Positions 45,387 to 54,011 of a DNA stretch of 64,000 bases are shown here, piece by piece (position 1 is the first letter of the stretch; each line of letters begins with the position of its first letter). The position numbers were made by a program, and so were the translations under genes. Source of the DNA: Burkholderia sp. WSM2232 (GTDB taxonomy: Bacteria; Pseudomonadota; Gammaproteobacteria; Burkholderiales; Burkholderiaceae); contig NZ_AWZV01000004.1 in the NCBI RefSeq assembly GCF_000472545.1, forward strand, positions 310,001 to 374,000. Direction: 5' to 3'. The notes beneath the pieces were generated by a model. It made no database searches, had not been told where the DNA came from, and worked only from the letters and a program-made list of their open reading frames with translations.

Positions 45387-46004
45387 CTTCTCCTCCATAC
45401 CCTGTCAAAAAGTGAAACCCAGTACTGCGAATGGTGTTCGGACGCGAGCCGCGCCGAACAGAAATCGGTACCAGGGAGATTAGCGGGCGGATGGGTCTCC
45501 TGTCCTGACGTGCAGCCTTGGGGCTGTTCTTTGCGTCATGCCGATCCCTCGCCGACCGGTTCTCCTCTGTGCTTTGAAGTCAAACTACTTTTAATGTACT
45601 TAGTTTTTGCTACTTTGGTTACTAATTTATCAAAAATAGACTTCGGTGTGAGAAGAAATTAGTACCGACGCTGACCTGTGTCTCCAAATTGCAATACAGA
45701 TGTGCGCCAAGACCCGTTGCGGCATGGGCCGAAACGGCTAAAACCCTTATGCGGCAAGGGAATCACGGATCGGCGGAGGCAAGATCAAGGATTGCCACTA
45801 TTGACGCGTGCGATACGGCAGGCTAGTGCGGAAAACGGGGGCTGGAGGGCGGATGAGACCAGACTTTCGCGGCCAGAAAGCGCGGATTACGCAGTTGACC
45901 GAAATAAAAAAGGCGCTCGTAAGCGCCTTGTAAAACTACTTCGACTACAGCCGGTAATCAAGTTTCGTCGGGAAATCTCAAATACCAGGCTGTGCCATAT
46001 GTTT
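45387..46004. other. Porin upstream region
   Basis: About 620 bp. The porin promoter should be in the AT-rich part near 45580-45660, which on the minus strand shows several AAGTA units. The stretch from 45660 to 45900 holds no supported gene. The hisP terminator lies at 45904-45930. Confidence 0.45.
45904..45930 (-). terminator. Terminator of the amino-acid ABC operon
   Basis: AAGGCGCT (45910-45917) pairs with AGCGCCTT (45922-45929); on the minus strand the stem is followed by a T6-ATTT tract. It lies about 75 bp after the hisP-like stop. Confidence 0.85.
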
Positions 46005-46784
46005 CTATTTGAGGCTCCCGGAAAGGAACTGCCTGAGCCGCTCGCTGCGTGTGTTCCTGAAGACCTCATCCGGGTGGCCTTCTTCTTCCACGCGGCCTTG
46101 ATGCAGGAACATGACGTGATTCGACACGTTGCGGGCGAACGCCATTTCATGTGTGACGACGATCATCGTGCGGCCTTCCTCGGCCAGCGTCTGCATGACC
46201 TTGAGCACTTCGCCGACCAGTTCGGGGTCGAGTGCGGAAGTCGGCTCGTCGAACAGCATGACGTCGGGGTGCATGGCGAGCGCGCGGGCAATCGCCACAC
46301 GCTGCTGCTGGCCGCCCGACAAGTGCGACGGATACTGCTTCTCGAGGCGCGGTGCAAGACCGACCTTCTCCAGATACTCGCGAGCGCGGTCTTCGGCTTC
46401 CTTGCGCTTGAGGCCGAGCACGTTCACGGGCGCCTCGATGATGTTTTCGAGCACGTTCATGTGCGACCAGAGGTTGAAGTGCTGGAACACCATCGACAGT
46501 TTGGTCCGCACCCGCTGCAACTGTTTGGGATCGGACACGCGCAGCGCGCCGTTCTTCGCAAGTTGCGTACGCACTTCTTCGCCATCCACGAAGATGCGGC
46601 CGGCGTTCGGCTGTTCCAGGAAGTTGATGCAGCGGAGCATCGTGCTCTTGCCCGAACCGGACGACCCGATCACGCTGATTACGTCGCCGGCGTTCGCCTT
46701 CAGCGAAACACCCTTGAGGACTTCGTTGTCGCCGTACTGTTTATGAAGCTCGTCGACGAAAAGCTTTTGCTTCGTGTTGTTCAT
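46005..46784 (-). CDS. Polar amino-acid ABC transporter ATPase (HisP/ArtP-like)
   Basis: A 259-residue ABC ATPase. Walker [22 protein letters not shown]-loop [10 protein letters not shown], signature [17 protein letters not shown] and Walker [19 protein letters not shown]-loop VTHEMAFA. The insert after FVDGEEVRT is typical of the histidine/lysine/arginine/ornithine class. ATG 46784 begins the family's normal N-terminus; the longer frame to 46907 runs into the permease. Last gene of the operon hisJ-hisQ-hisM-hisP and followed by a terminator. Confidence 0.93.
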   Translation of the reverse strand: MNNTKQKLFVDELHKQYGDNEVLKGVSLKANAGDVISVIGSSGSGKSTMLRCINFLEQPNAGRIFVDGEEVRTQLAKNGALRVSDPKQLQRVRTKLSMVFQHFNLWSHMNVLENIIEAPVNVLGLKRKEAEDRAREYLEKVGLAPRLEKQYPSHLSGGQQQRVAIARALAMHPDVMLFDEPTSALDPELVGEVLKVMQTLAEEGRTMIVVTHEMAFARNVSNHVMFLHQGRVEEEGHPDEVFRNTRSERLRQFLSGSLK

Positions 46785-46825
46785 CAGGATCCTTGGGCGT
46801 GCTGACGTGCGGGGCGCGGGGCCGG

Positions 46826-47539
46826 TTATTTGCCTTGCGGCCGCAGATAGGCGAGCCAGCGGCGCTCCGCGCGGCGAAACAGCCACACGAGCGCGAAAGA
46901 AATGCACAGATAGAGCAGGGCGGCAATGCCGAAAGCGTTGAACGACTGGTACGTCGCCGAGTTCACGTCGCGTGCGATCTTGAGGATGTCCGGCACGGTC
47001 GCGGTGAAGGCGACGGTCGTGGCGTGCAGCATCAGAATCACTTCATTGCTGTAGTACGGCAGCGCGCGGCGCAGCGCCGAAGGCAGAATCACGCGCCGGT
47101 ACAGCGTGAACGACGACATGCCGTAGGCGCGCGCCGCTTCGATTTCGCCGTAGGGCGTGGCCTTGATCGCACCCGCGAAAATTTCGGTGGTGTACGCGCA
47201 GGTGTTCAGCGTGAAGGCGAGCAGCGTGCAATTCATGCCTTCGCGGAAGAACGCGTTGGTCAGCTCGTGATTGCGCACGATCTCGAGGCTGTACAGACCC
47301 GTGTAGCAGAGCAGCAACTGCACATAGAGCGGCGTGCCGCGAAAGATGTAGGTGTAGAGCCAGACCAGACCGGCGAGCCATTTCTTCTTCGAGACGCGCG
47401 CCACTGCAAGGGGAATCGACAGGCAGAAGCCGAGCCCGATCGACACGACCAGCAGCCACAGCGTGATCGCGAGGCCCGTAAAGCGGTAGCCGTCGGTATA
47501 GAGATAGTTGCGCCAGTATTCCTGAATGATCTCGATCAT
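46826..47539 (-). CDS. Polar amino-acid ABC transporter permease (HisM/ArtM-like)
   Basis: A 237-residue inner-membrane permease with about five transmembrane helices ([20 protein letters not shown] near the N-terminus) and the EAA loop around [20 protein letters not shown]. Its ATG overlaps the HisQ-like stop as ATGA. It pairs with the HisQ-like protein to form the channel energised by the HisP-like ATPase. Confidence 0.92.
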   Translation of the reverse strand: MIEIIQEYWRNYLYTDGYRFTGLAITLWLLVVSIGLGFCLSIPLAVARVSKKKWLAGLVWLYTYIFRGTPLYVQLLLCYTGLYSLEIVRNHELTNAFFREGMNCTLLAFTLNTCAYTTEIFAGAIKATPYGEIEAARAYGMSSFTLYRRVILPSALRRALPYYSNEVILMLHATTVAFTATVPDILKIARDVNSATYQSFNAFGIAALLYLCISFALVWLFRRAERRWLAYLRPQGK

Positions 47540-48225
47540 AGATCCGCCTTTCGCACGCCAGTCGAGTAACGCTTCTCGAGGTACATCAGCACGAAGTTGG
47601 ACACTGTGGTGATGACGAGATAGATGGCCCCCGCAAACAGGGTAAAGAAGAAGAACCGCAAGGTGCCTTTGCCCGCGTCCTGCGAAGCCTTGACCACGTC
47701 CGCGAGGCCGATGATCGACACCAGCGCCGTGGCCTTCACCATGACCTGCCAGTTATTGCCGATGCCGGGCAGCGCGAAGCGCATCATCTGCGGGAACATG
47801 ATGCGGGAGAACACCTGCCAGCTCGTCATGCCGTAGGCTGCGCCGGCTTCGAGCTGGCCGCGCGGCACCGCGAGAAACGCGCCGCGGAACGTCTCGGTGA
47901 AGTACGCGCCGTAGATGAAGCCGAGCACCGCGACGCCGGCCACGAACGGATCGATGTCGATCTGCTCCCAGCCGAGCATGTCGGTCAGATTGTTGAGCCA
48001 GATCTGGATGCTGTAGAAGAGCAGCAGCATCAGCACGAGGTCGGGCACGCCGCGCACGAGCGTCGTGTAGACCGTGCCGGCGCCGTACGAGAGACGGTTC
48101 TTCGACAGTTTCGCCGCCGCGCCGAGAAGGCCCAGCAAGAAAGCGAGCGCCAGTGACAGAACCGCCAGCTTGACGGTTTGCCAGGTGCCGTTGAGAAGCA
48201 GCGGGCCGTAGCCTTGAAGGAACAT
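47536..48225 (-). CDS. Polar amino-acid ABC transporter permease (HisQ-like)
   Basis: A 229-residue permease from ATG 48225; the longer frame to 48348 is rejected since the family begins at MFLQGYGPLLLNGT. It has about five helices and an EAA loop around LEAGAAYGMTSWQVFSRIMF. It overlaps hisM by four bases and lies 305 bp downstream of the binding-protein gene. Confidence 0.92.
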   Translation of the reverse strand: MFLQGYGPLLLNGTWQTVKLAVLSLALAFLLGLLGAAAKLSKNRLSYGAGTVYTTLVRGVPDLVLMLLLFYSIQIWLNNLTDMLGWEQIDIDPFVAGVAVLGFIYGAYFTETFRGAFLAVPRGQLEAGAAYGMTSWQVFSRIMFPQMMRFALPGIGNNWQVMVKATALVSIIGLADVVKASQDAGKGTLRFFFFTLFAGAIYLVITTVSNFVLMYLEKRYSTGVRKADL

Positions 48226-48530
48226 AGGGGGTCCTTGACGATGCGTTTGCGACACACCGCGAAAGACGCGGCCGGACCGGCGCCGCGTACCACCGCGGGC
48301 ATGGCCCGCCGCGCTTCGCGGCGCACAGCGCACCGCTGTGCAAATCATGACTGCATGGCCGTTGCCGGCCTTGCAGCGCGCTTTTCGACTCTCTTTGAAA
48401 CCAGACCGACTGTATTACGAAGCCCCGGGCACGCCCATGCGGGCGAGCCCCGAGTCTCCTCTTGCTGCATCTGAGGGAGCCCGGCCGGGCTCGGAAGCAG
48501 GTGGCCGTTTCAGGCGGGCCCGCTCTGCGC
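48226..48530. other. Spacer between binding protein and permease genes
   Basis: 305 bp with no supported gene. Such a gap after the highly expressed binding-protein gene often holds a stabilising or attenuating stem; several GC-rich inverted stretches are present, but I cannot single out one with a T tract. Confidence 0.4.
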
Positions 48531-49307
48531 TCAGTGTCCCGGGTAGATCTCGAAGTCGAAGTACTGCTTTTCGAGCTTCCTGAACGTGCCGTCCTGATGA
48601 ACCTGCGCGAGCGCCTTGTCGAACATCGTCTTCAGTTCGGCATCTTCCTTGCGCAGACCGATGGCCGTACCTTCGCCGATGGTTTTGGCGTCTTTCACTT
48701 CCGGGCCGGCCCACGCGAAGCCCTTGCCGCGCGGCGTTTTCAGGAACCCGGCGTCGGCCTGGATTTCGTCTTGCAGCGCGGCGTCGAGCCGGCCGGAGGT
48801 GAGGTCGGCGTAGACCTGATCCTGGTTCTGATAGGGCACCACGGTCACGCCCTTCGGCTCCCAGTACGCCTTGGCGTACGCTTCCTGGGTCGTGCCCTGT
48901 TCGACGCCGACGCGCTTGCCTTTCAGCGATTCAGCGGTGGGCAGGAGCGGCGAGCCGGCTTTCGCAATCATGCGGGCAGGAGCGTCGAACAGCTTGTCCG
49001 AAAAGTCGATCTGCTCGCGGCGCTTGTCCGTAACAGTCAACGACGACACGATCGCGTCGAACTTCTTGCCCTTCAGTGCGGGGATGATGCCGTCGAAATC
49101 CTGCTCCACCCATACGCATTTGACGTTCATTCTTGCGCACAGTGCCTTGGTCAGATCGACGTCGAACCCGACTATCTGGCCGCTGGCCGCCTTCGATTCG
49201 AACGGCGGATAACTGGCGTCAACCCCGATGCGTACGGTTTTCCATTCTTTTGCCATGGCGCCGGTGGCCATGACGGCGAGCGCTACGCACAGTGCGAGCT
49301 TCTTCAT
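48531..49307 (-). CDS. Periplasmic polar amino-acid binding protein (HisJ/ArgT-like)
   Basis: A 258-residue solute-binding protein with signal peptide MKKLALCVALAVMATGAMA. The mature part begins KEWKTVRIGVDASYPPFES and contains GFDVDLTKALCARMNVKC and IVSSLTVTDKRREQIDFSD, the ligand-pocket motifs of the lysine/arginine/ornithine/histidine group. First gene of the minus-strand operon. Confidence 0.94.
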   Translation of the reverse strand: MKKLALCVALAVMATGAMAKEWKTVRIGVDASYPPFESKAASGQIVGFDVDLTKALCARMNVKCVWVEQDFDGIIPALKGKKFDAIVSSLTVTDKRREQIDFSDKLFDAPARMIAKAGSPLLPTAESLKGKRVGVEQGTTQEAYAKAYWEPKGVTVVPYQNQDQVYADLTSGRLDAALQDEIQADAGFLKTPRGKGFAWAGPEVKDAKTIGEGTAIGLRKEDAELKTMFDKALAQVHQDGTFRKLEKQYFDFEIYPGH

Positions 49308-49815
49308 GTTTCTCCTGGGTCAAACTGATCGTCTCGGTGTCCGATCCCGACGAAGCCTGGCTTGTGGCCGGCCGTCGCTATTCTAGGCGGTCAAAATTGC
49401 GGCGCCGTCGCGGCTTTGCCGCGTCGCGTCCGGCTGTGCCGGCGCGCTTTGCGCCACCATGTGCGGTGAAAAGCGCGGTATTTTACCCGAACAGGGAACG
49501 CGCGCCAGTGCGCGACGTCCGTCCTGTTCCGCGCCGCGGCAAGGGCGTTGCGCAGGCGCGACGCATGCGTGGGGCATCGGGTAAAGCCGTGCGCTGCGGT
49601 TTGGGCCGAGGAGCGGCGTGGAAGGCGCGCGCAGTGATATGGCCTGCCGAGGGCTCATGCGGCCTCATGTGGCCTCGCGCCGTCTGGGTGCGCTGTAGTG
49701 CGCTCTAGTCCGATTACGCGGATTTGCGAAACGATCCGGTGCATTGGCACGCGATTGTCCGCGAGGGGGCAAGCCCATACATTCTCGCCATCGCCAATTT
49801 CACCGGGAGTACGTC
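49308..49815. other. 508-bp intergenic region with short GC-rich hairpins
   Basis: No supported gene. Two small adjoining palindromes are present, CGCGGCTTTGCCGCG (49409-49423) and CCGGCTGTGCCGG (49430-49442). The promoter of the HisJ-like gene should lie near 49310-49400, and that of the pirin gene near 49740-49800. Confidence 0.45.
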
Positions 49816-50526
49816 ATGATCGAAATCCGCCGCTCCGCAGAACGGGGCCATGCCAACCACGGCTGGCTCGACTCGTATCACAGCTTTTCGTTTGCCGACT
49901 ATCGCGACCCCGAGCATGTTCATTTCGGGCCGCTGCGGGTGATCAACGAAGACCGCATCGCGGGCGGGCAAGGCTTCGGCACGCACGGACACCGCGACAT
50001 GGAGATCGTCACCTATGTGCTCGAAGGTGCGCTCGCGCACCGCGACAGTATGGGCAACGGCTCGACGATTCGTCCCGGCGACGTGCAGCGCATGAGCGCC
50101 GGCACGGGCGTGATGCACAGCGAGTTCAACGCGTCGCAGGACGAAGAAGCGCACCTTCTGCAGATATGGGTGATTCCGCAACGTGCCGGCGATCAGCCGG
50201 GCTACGAGGAAAAGCGCTTCGACGCCGCGGAAAAACGTGGCCGCCTGCGCGTCGTGGCGTCGCCCGACGGCCGCGACGGTTCGGTGACGATCCACGCCGA
50301 CGCGTCGATCTACGCCGCGCTCATCGACGGCGCGGAGACAGCAAGCTTCGCGGTGCCGCCAGGGCGGCTCGTCTACGTGCACGTGGCGCGCGGCTCGCTG
50401 ACGGTAAACGGCGAAGCACTGCAAGCCGGCGACGCAGCCAAGCTCAGCGATACCGACACGGTGACGCTCGAAAAGGGCGAGCAGGCGGAAGCGCTGCTGT
50501 TCGACTTGGGACGATTGAACGGGTGA
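49816..50526 (+). CDS. Pirin-family bicupin (YhhW-like quercetinase)
   Basis: A 236-residue protein from ATG 49816, preceded by CGGGAG. The N-terminal cupin has the metal ligands in GFGTHGHRDMEIVTYVLEG and, later, GTGVMHSEFN, matching the pirin His-His-His-Glu set. The C-terminal cupin is degenerate. Bacterial YhhW cleaves quercetin in vitro; physiological role uncertain. It is a single gene, ended by the terminator at 50651-50679. Confidence 0.92.
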   Translation: MIEIRRSAERGHANHGWLDSYHSFSFADYRDPEHVHFGPLRVINEDRIAGGQGFGTHGHRDMEIVTYVLEGALAHRDSMGNGSTIRPGDVQRMSAGTGVMHSEFNASQDEEAHLLQIWVIPQRAGDQPGYEEKRFDAAEKRGRLRVVASPDGRDGSVTIHADASIYAALIDGAETASFAVPPGRLVYVHVARGSLTVNGEALQAGDAAKLSDTDTVTLEKGEQAEALLFDLGRLNG

Positions 50527-50650
50527 CCTGGCGCGCGTTACAAGCTCAACCGGAAATGGTTGAGCGTGCAACCAGTGCCAACCGGGGCGCAAGCCGCCTG
50601 ACCGACCGGCGGATTGGTGGACCGGTGGAACCTCGGGCGGCTCAATAAAA

Positions 50651-50679
50651 AACGCCACGAAAAACTTCTCCGTGGCGTT
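50651..50679. terminator. Bidirectional terminator between pirin and Spy-like genes
   Basis: AACGCCACG and CGTGGCGTT form a 9-bp stem, with TCTGTTTT after it on the plus strand and TTTTATT on the minus strand. It lies between two convergent genes. Confidence 0.8.
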
Positions 50680-50796
50680 TCTGTTTTACGAAGGCAGCGA
50701 TGCCAGCCGCCTTGGCGCAGCGCGGGCTCGCAAGGCGCGCCGCGCGCAGCGACTGTCAGCAAGTGTCAGCGACCGTCAGCGCAACCGCCTTTCCGC

Positions 50797-51339
50797 TCAC
50801 TGACTCGCGGCAGGTGCCGACGCCGCGCCATGATGTTGCTGCCAGCGCTCGCGCATCTTCTCGTGACGCGATTCCATCTTTGCAAAGCGCTGTTTGAGCG
50901 CGGTGCTGACGGTAGTCTTCTGCTGGTCTTTCAGGCCGTTATAGAACTTGAGCCAGGCGTCCGTAGTTTGCTGACGCAACTGCGCGTCTTTCTGTTCGAT
51001 TTGCTGATGAGCGGCGGCCATCGCGTTCAGATCGAGAATCGGCTGCTGCTGCACGGCCTTGAACTGGTTCTTCATCTGCTCGTGGTTGGCGCGCATGGCC
51101 TCATGGCCCTGCTTCATGGTGTCGAGCGCGGCTTGCCACTGCTTCTCCTGGTCTGCGTTCAGCTTCAACTGGTCATGCAGTTGCGTGAGCTCCTTCATGA
51201 AGTGGCCATGCCAAGCGCCCGGGCCGCCGGGGCCCCCGTGGGCCTCGTGAGCGGGTTGGGCGGCATAGGCCGCGCCCGCGCCAATGGCGAGAGCGGTGGC
51301 GGCAACGGCGAGGGCGCGCGAGATTTTTCTGGTGGACAT
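50797..51339 (-). CDS. Spy/CpxP-like periplasmic LTXXQ protein
   Basis: A 180-residue protein with a signal peptide (MSTRKISRALAVAATALAIG, cut after AYA). It is mostly helical; LKLNADQEKQWQAALDTM is the LTxxQ-type signature, and a second one (DQQKTTVSTAL) lies near the end. Proteins of this type are periplasmic chaperones or feedback regulators of envelope-stress two-component systems. A divergent OmpR/EnvZ-like pair begins 218 bp away, which suggests regulatory linkage. ATG 51339 is chosen since it begins the signal peptide. Confidence 0.85.
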   Translation of the reverse strand: MSTRKISRALAVAATALAIGAGAAYAAQPAHEAHGGPGGPGAWHGHFMKELTQLHDQLKLNADQEKQWQAALDTMKQGHEAMRANHEQMKNQFKAVQQQPILDLNAMAAAHQQIEQKDAQLRQQTTDAWLKFYNGLKDQQKTTVSTALKQRFAKMESRHEKMRERWQQHHGAASAPAASQ

Positions 51340-51557
51340 ATAAGGCTCCTTGTAATGGAATAGCCGACGATGCATCCGATCCAGGCGGCGGCGTGCATTC
51401 GGTAAGACACAGCGTAGAGAACTGCGCCGGTCCCTGTGTTACGCGGCCTCGCACCGCTATTACGGCCCATTACGCGCAGCTTTCACCGTAACACCCGGTA
51501 ACCCTTGAGGCCGGCTTGAAATCGAAAACCGCCCGTGCCGCGCGTTAAACTTCATTC

Positions 51558-52283
51558 ATGGCTACTCAAATACTTGTTGTCGACGACGACGTCGAATTGC
51601 GCGATCTCCTGCGCGACTATCTGGCCCGCCAGGGCATCGAGGTTTCGGTGCTGCACGACGCGGGCTCGCTCGAGCGCAGGCTGGAGCGCGAGCGTCCCGA
51701 TCTGATCGTGCTCGATCTGATGATGCCGGGCGTGGACGGGCTCACCGCATTGCGCAAGCTGCGCGCTTCGGGTGACGACATCCCCGTCATCATGCTGACC
51801 GCGCGCGCGGACGACGTCGACCGTATCGTCGGTCTCGAACTGGGCGCGGACGATTACCTCGGCAAACCGTTCAACCCGCGCGAGCTGCTCGCGCGCGTGC
51901 AGGCGGTCCTGCGTCGGCGCCGCACGCTGCCCTCGGCGGCGGCGCCCGAGCAGCGCGAACCGTTCAGCTTCGGCCGCTTCACGCTGGACTTCCAGTCGCG
52001 CACGCTGCATCTGGAAGACAAACCGCTCACGCTGTCAGGCAGCGAGTTCGCGCTGCTCAAAATTTTCGTCAATCACCCGATGCGCACGCTGACGCGCGAG
52101 CGTCTGCTCGAGCTGCTGCACGGTCCCGAATACGACGGCACTGACCGCGGCATCGACGTTCAGGTGTGGCGTCTGCGCCGCATTCTCGAAACGGACCCGT
52201 CCACGCCGCGCTTCATTCAGACGGTGCGCGGGCGGGGCTACGTGTTCGTGCCCGACGGCGAACAGCATGCGCCGGCCCATTGA
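51558..52283 (+). CDS. ompR: OmpR-family response regulator
   Basis: A 241-residue regulator. Receiver: acidic DDD near residue 9-11, phospho-acceptor Asp53 in LIVLDLMMPG, Thr in IMLTARADD and Lys in YLGKPFNPREL. The C-terminal winged helix runs from about 140 (FTLDFQSRTLHLEDKPLTL, RFIQTVRGRGYVFV). It shares 17 bases with the kinase gene. The name is by similarity to the OmpR/EnvZ pair as annotated in Burkholderiales; its targets cannot be read here. Confidence 0.85.
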   Translation: MATQILVVDDDVELRDLLRDYLARQGIEVSVLHDAGSLERRLERERPDLIVLDLMMPGVDGLTALRKLRASGDDIPVIMLTARADDVDRIVGLELGADDYLGKPFNPRELLARVQAVLRRRRTLPSAAAPEQREPFSFGRFTLDFQSRTLHLEDKPLTLSGSEFALLKIFVNHPMRTLTRERLLELLHGPEYDGTDRGIDVQVWRLRRILETDPSTPRFIQTVRGRGYVFVPDGEQHAPAH

Positions 52284-53583
52284 TTCACTGTTTGGGCGGC
52301 TGGCGTTGCTGGTCGTCGCGGTGTTGCTGCTGTCGCATTTCGCGTGGTACGCGCTCATGCGTCTCGAGCGCAGCCAGTTGCAGACCCGCTACGCCGTCGA
52401 GGAAGCGACTTTTCTCGTCGATGCGGTGCGCCAGCACGTGGCCCGCAACCCGGACCAGCCGCTGCCGTCACGCGTGAAACTTGTGGACCCGGCGAGCCCC
52501 GAGGTGCCGCCCGAAATGCCGGACATGCCGCCGCCGCTCGAGCGTTTCATTGAAGACGCACGCGACCGTATGCCGTCCGGCACCCAGGTGCGCGTCGGTT
52601 TGCCGGGGCGTCCGCCCACGCTGTGGGTGCGCGCGCCCACGGACCGCAGCTGGATCGTCGTGCCGGTGCAGCCGCTGCGGCCGCCGCGCTCGCTCGACCG
52701 CACCGTGCTGTGGCTCGTCATCATCTTCTCGTTCGCGGTAATGGCGGCGCTTTTTGCCGCATGGGCGTTGCAGCAGCCGTTGCGCTCGCTCGCGCAGGCG
52801 GTGGCGCGCTTCGGCCGCGGCCTGCCGGTGCCGCCGGTGCCCGAACGCGGGCCGCGCGAGTTGCGCCAATTGACACATGGCTTCAATCAGATGGTGCAGG
52901 AAGTCGCGCGTACGGAAAATGACCGCGCGGTGATGCTCGCGGGCGTCGCGCACGATCTGAAGACGCCGCTTGCGCGTCTTCGGCTGCGCGCCGAAATGAT
53001 GGACGAAGCGAAGATGCGCGACGGCGTGGTGCGCGATGTCGATTCGATGACCCACATCGTCGAGCAATTCCTCGTGTTCGCGCATGACGGCGCCGACCGC
53101 AGCGAAGCCGTCGAAGTGGACGCGCAATGCGAGCGGGTGGTGCGCAGCTATCGCGCGGTGGCCGCCGGTGCCGCGACCGTCCACACGGAGTTGCGCGCCG
53201 GCCCGGGCTTTCTGCTGCCCGCGGCCACGCTCGACCGGATTCTGTCGAACCTGCTCGACAATGCGCATGCGTACGGTGCGCCGCCCATTGTCGTTGCCAC
53301 CGCGCGCACCGCGCAGGGCTTCACACTGTCAGTGAGCGACAACGGCAAGGGCATTGCCGCACAAGACCTCGTCAATGCAAGCCGGCCCTTCGTGCGGCTC
53401 GATCCGGCGCGCGGCGGCAATGGCCATAGCGGCCTTGGCCTCGCCATCGTCGAGCGGCTGGTGCGGCGCGCCGGGGGCGAGTGGGAGATCGGCAACCACG
53501 AAGGCCGAGGCTTGCGCGTCCTGATGAGCTTTCCGCTTTCCGCGCTGCCTCAGGCGCGGGCCGCGTCGGAAACCGTCTGGTAG
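52267..53583 (+). CDS. envZ: EnvZ-like sensor histidine kinase
   Basis: A 438-residue kinase. Transmembrane helix 1 is at about 10-30 (RLALLVVAVLLLSHFAWYAL), a periplasmic part of roughly 110 residues is Pro-rich, helix 2 at about 145-165 (LWLVIIFSFAVMAALFA), then HAMP. The phospho-His is in GVAHDLKTPLARLRLR, N-box LSNLLDNAHAYG, G1 VSDNGKGI, G2 GHSGLGLAIVERL. It overlaps the regulator gene and so is co-translated. Confidence 0.87.
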   Translation: MRRPIDSLFGRLALLVVAVLLLSHFAWYALMRLERSQLQTRYAVEEATFLVDAVRQHVARNPDQPLPSRVKLVDPASPEVPPEMPDMPPPLERFIEDARDRMPSGTQVRVGLPGRPPTLWVRAPTDRSWIVVPVQPLRPPRSLDRTVLWLVIIFSFAVMAALFAAWALQQPLRSLAQAVARFGRGLPVPPVPERGPRELRQLTHGFNQMVQEVARTENDRAVMLAGVAHDLKTPLARLRLRAEMMDEAKMRDGVVRDVDSMTHIVEQFLVFAHDGADRSEAVEVDAQCERVVRSYRAVAAGAATVHTELRAGPGFLLPAATLDRILSNLLDNAHAYGAPPIVVATARTAQGFTLSVSDNGKGIAAQDLVNASRPFVRLDPARGGNGHSGLGLAIVERLVRRAGGEWEIGNHEGRGLRVLMSFPLSALPQARAASETVW

Positions 53584-53633
53584 ATGGGCTGCAGGCGCGG
53601 TGTTGCGGCGCGCCTGGCTCCAGTCGCAGAACA

Positions 53634-53900
53634 CTAGTCGGAGAACAGCGTGTTCAGCGCATTCGCCGCTTCGCTATCCACGGTGTTCCACGTCACGCTT
53701 TCGGCCTCGAATATGTAGTGGGTCGTGTATTTGCCAAGGCGCGTGAGGATCTCCTCCTGAATGACTTCGGGCGCGACCTCCAGCTTCAGATACCACGCGG
53801 TGGAAGACAGCCGCGTCTGAAACGCGCCGTACTCGGCCAGCAGATGATCGAATGCGTCAGCATCCTGATCGCGGCACACAATGACCAGATTTCCCTTCAT
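53634..53900 (-). CDS. Small conserved hypothetical protein
   Basis: An 88-residue acidic protein: MKGNLVIVCRDQDADAFDHL and a C-terminal helix ending NALNTLFSD. The strand-helix pattern resembles a ferredoxin-like fold. It lies alone between the kinase and the GGDEF gene and has an AGATTTGC-type region rather than a strong ribosome-binding site. Function unknown. Confidence 0.6.
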   Translation of the reverse strand: MKGNLVIVCRDQDADAFDHLLAEYGAFQTRLSSTAWYLKLEVAPEVIQEEILTRLGKYTTHYIFEAESVTWNTVDSEAANALNTLFSD

Positions 53901-54011
53901 GCAAATCTCCCGTTAAAGCGGTAGCGACAACTCGAGTCAGTGCCGATCATACCTGCCTCGTCGGGGAAGGCTCGAAGTCCTGGCTTGCGCTGGGTGAGAA
54001 GGGGGCGTTCG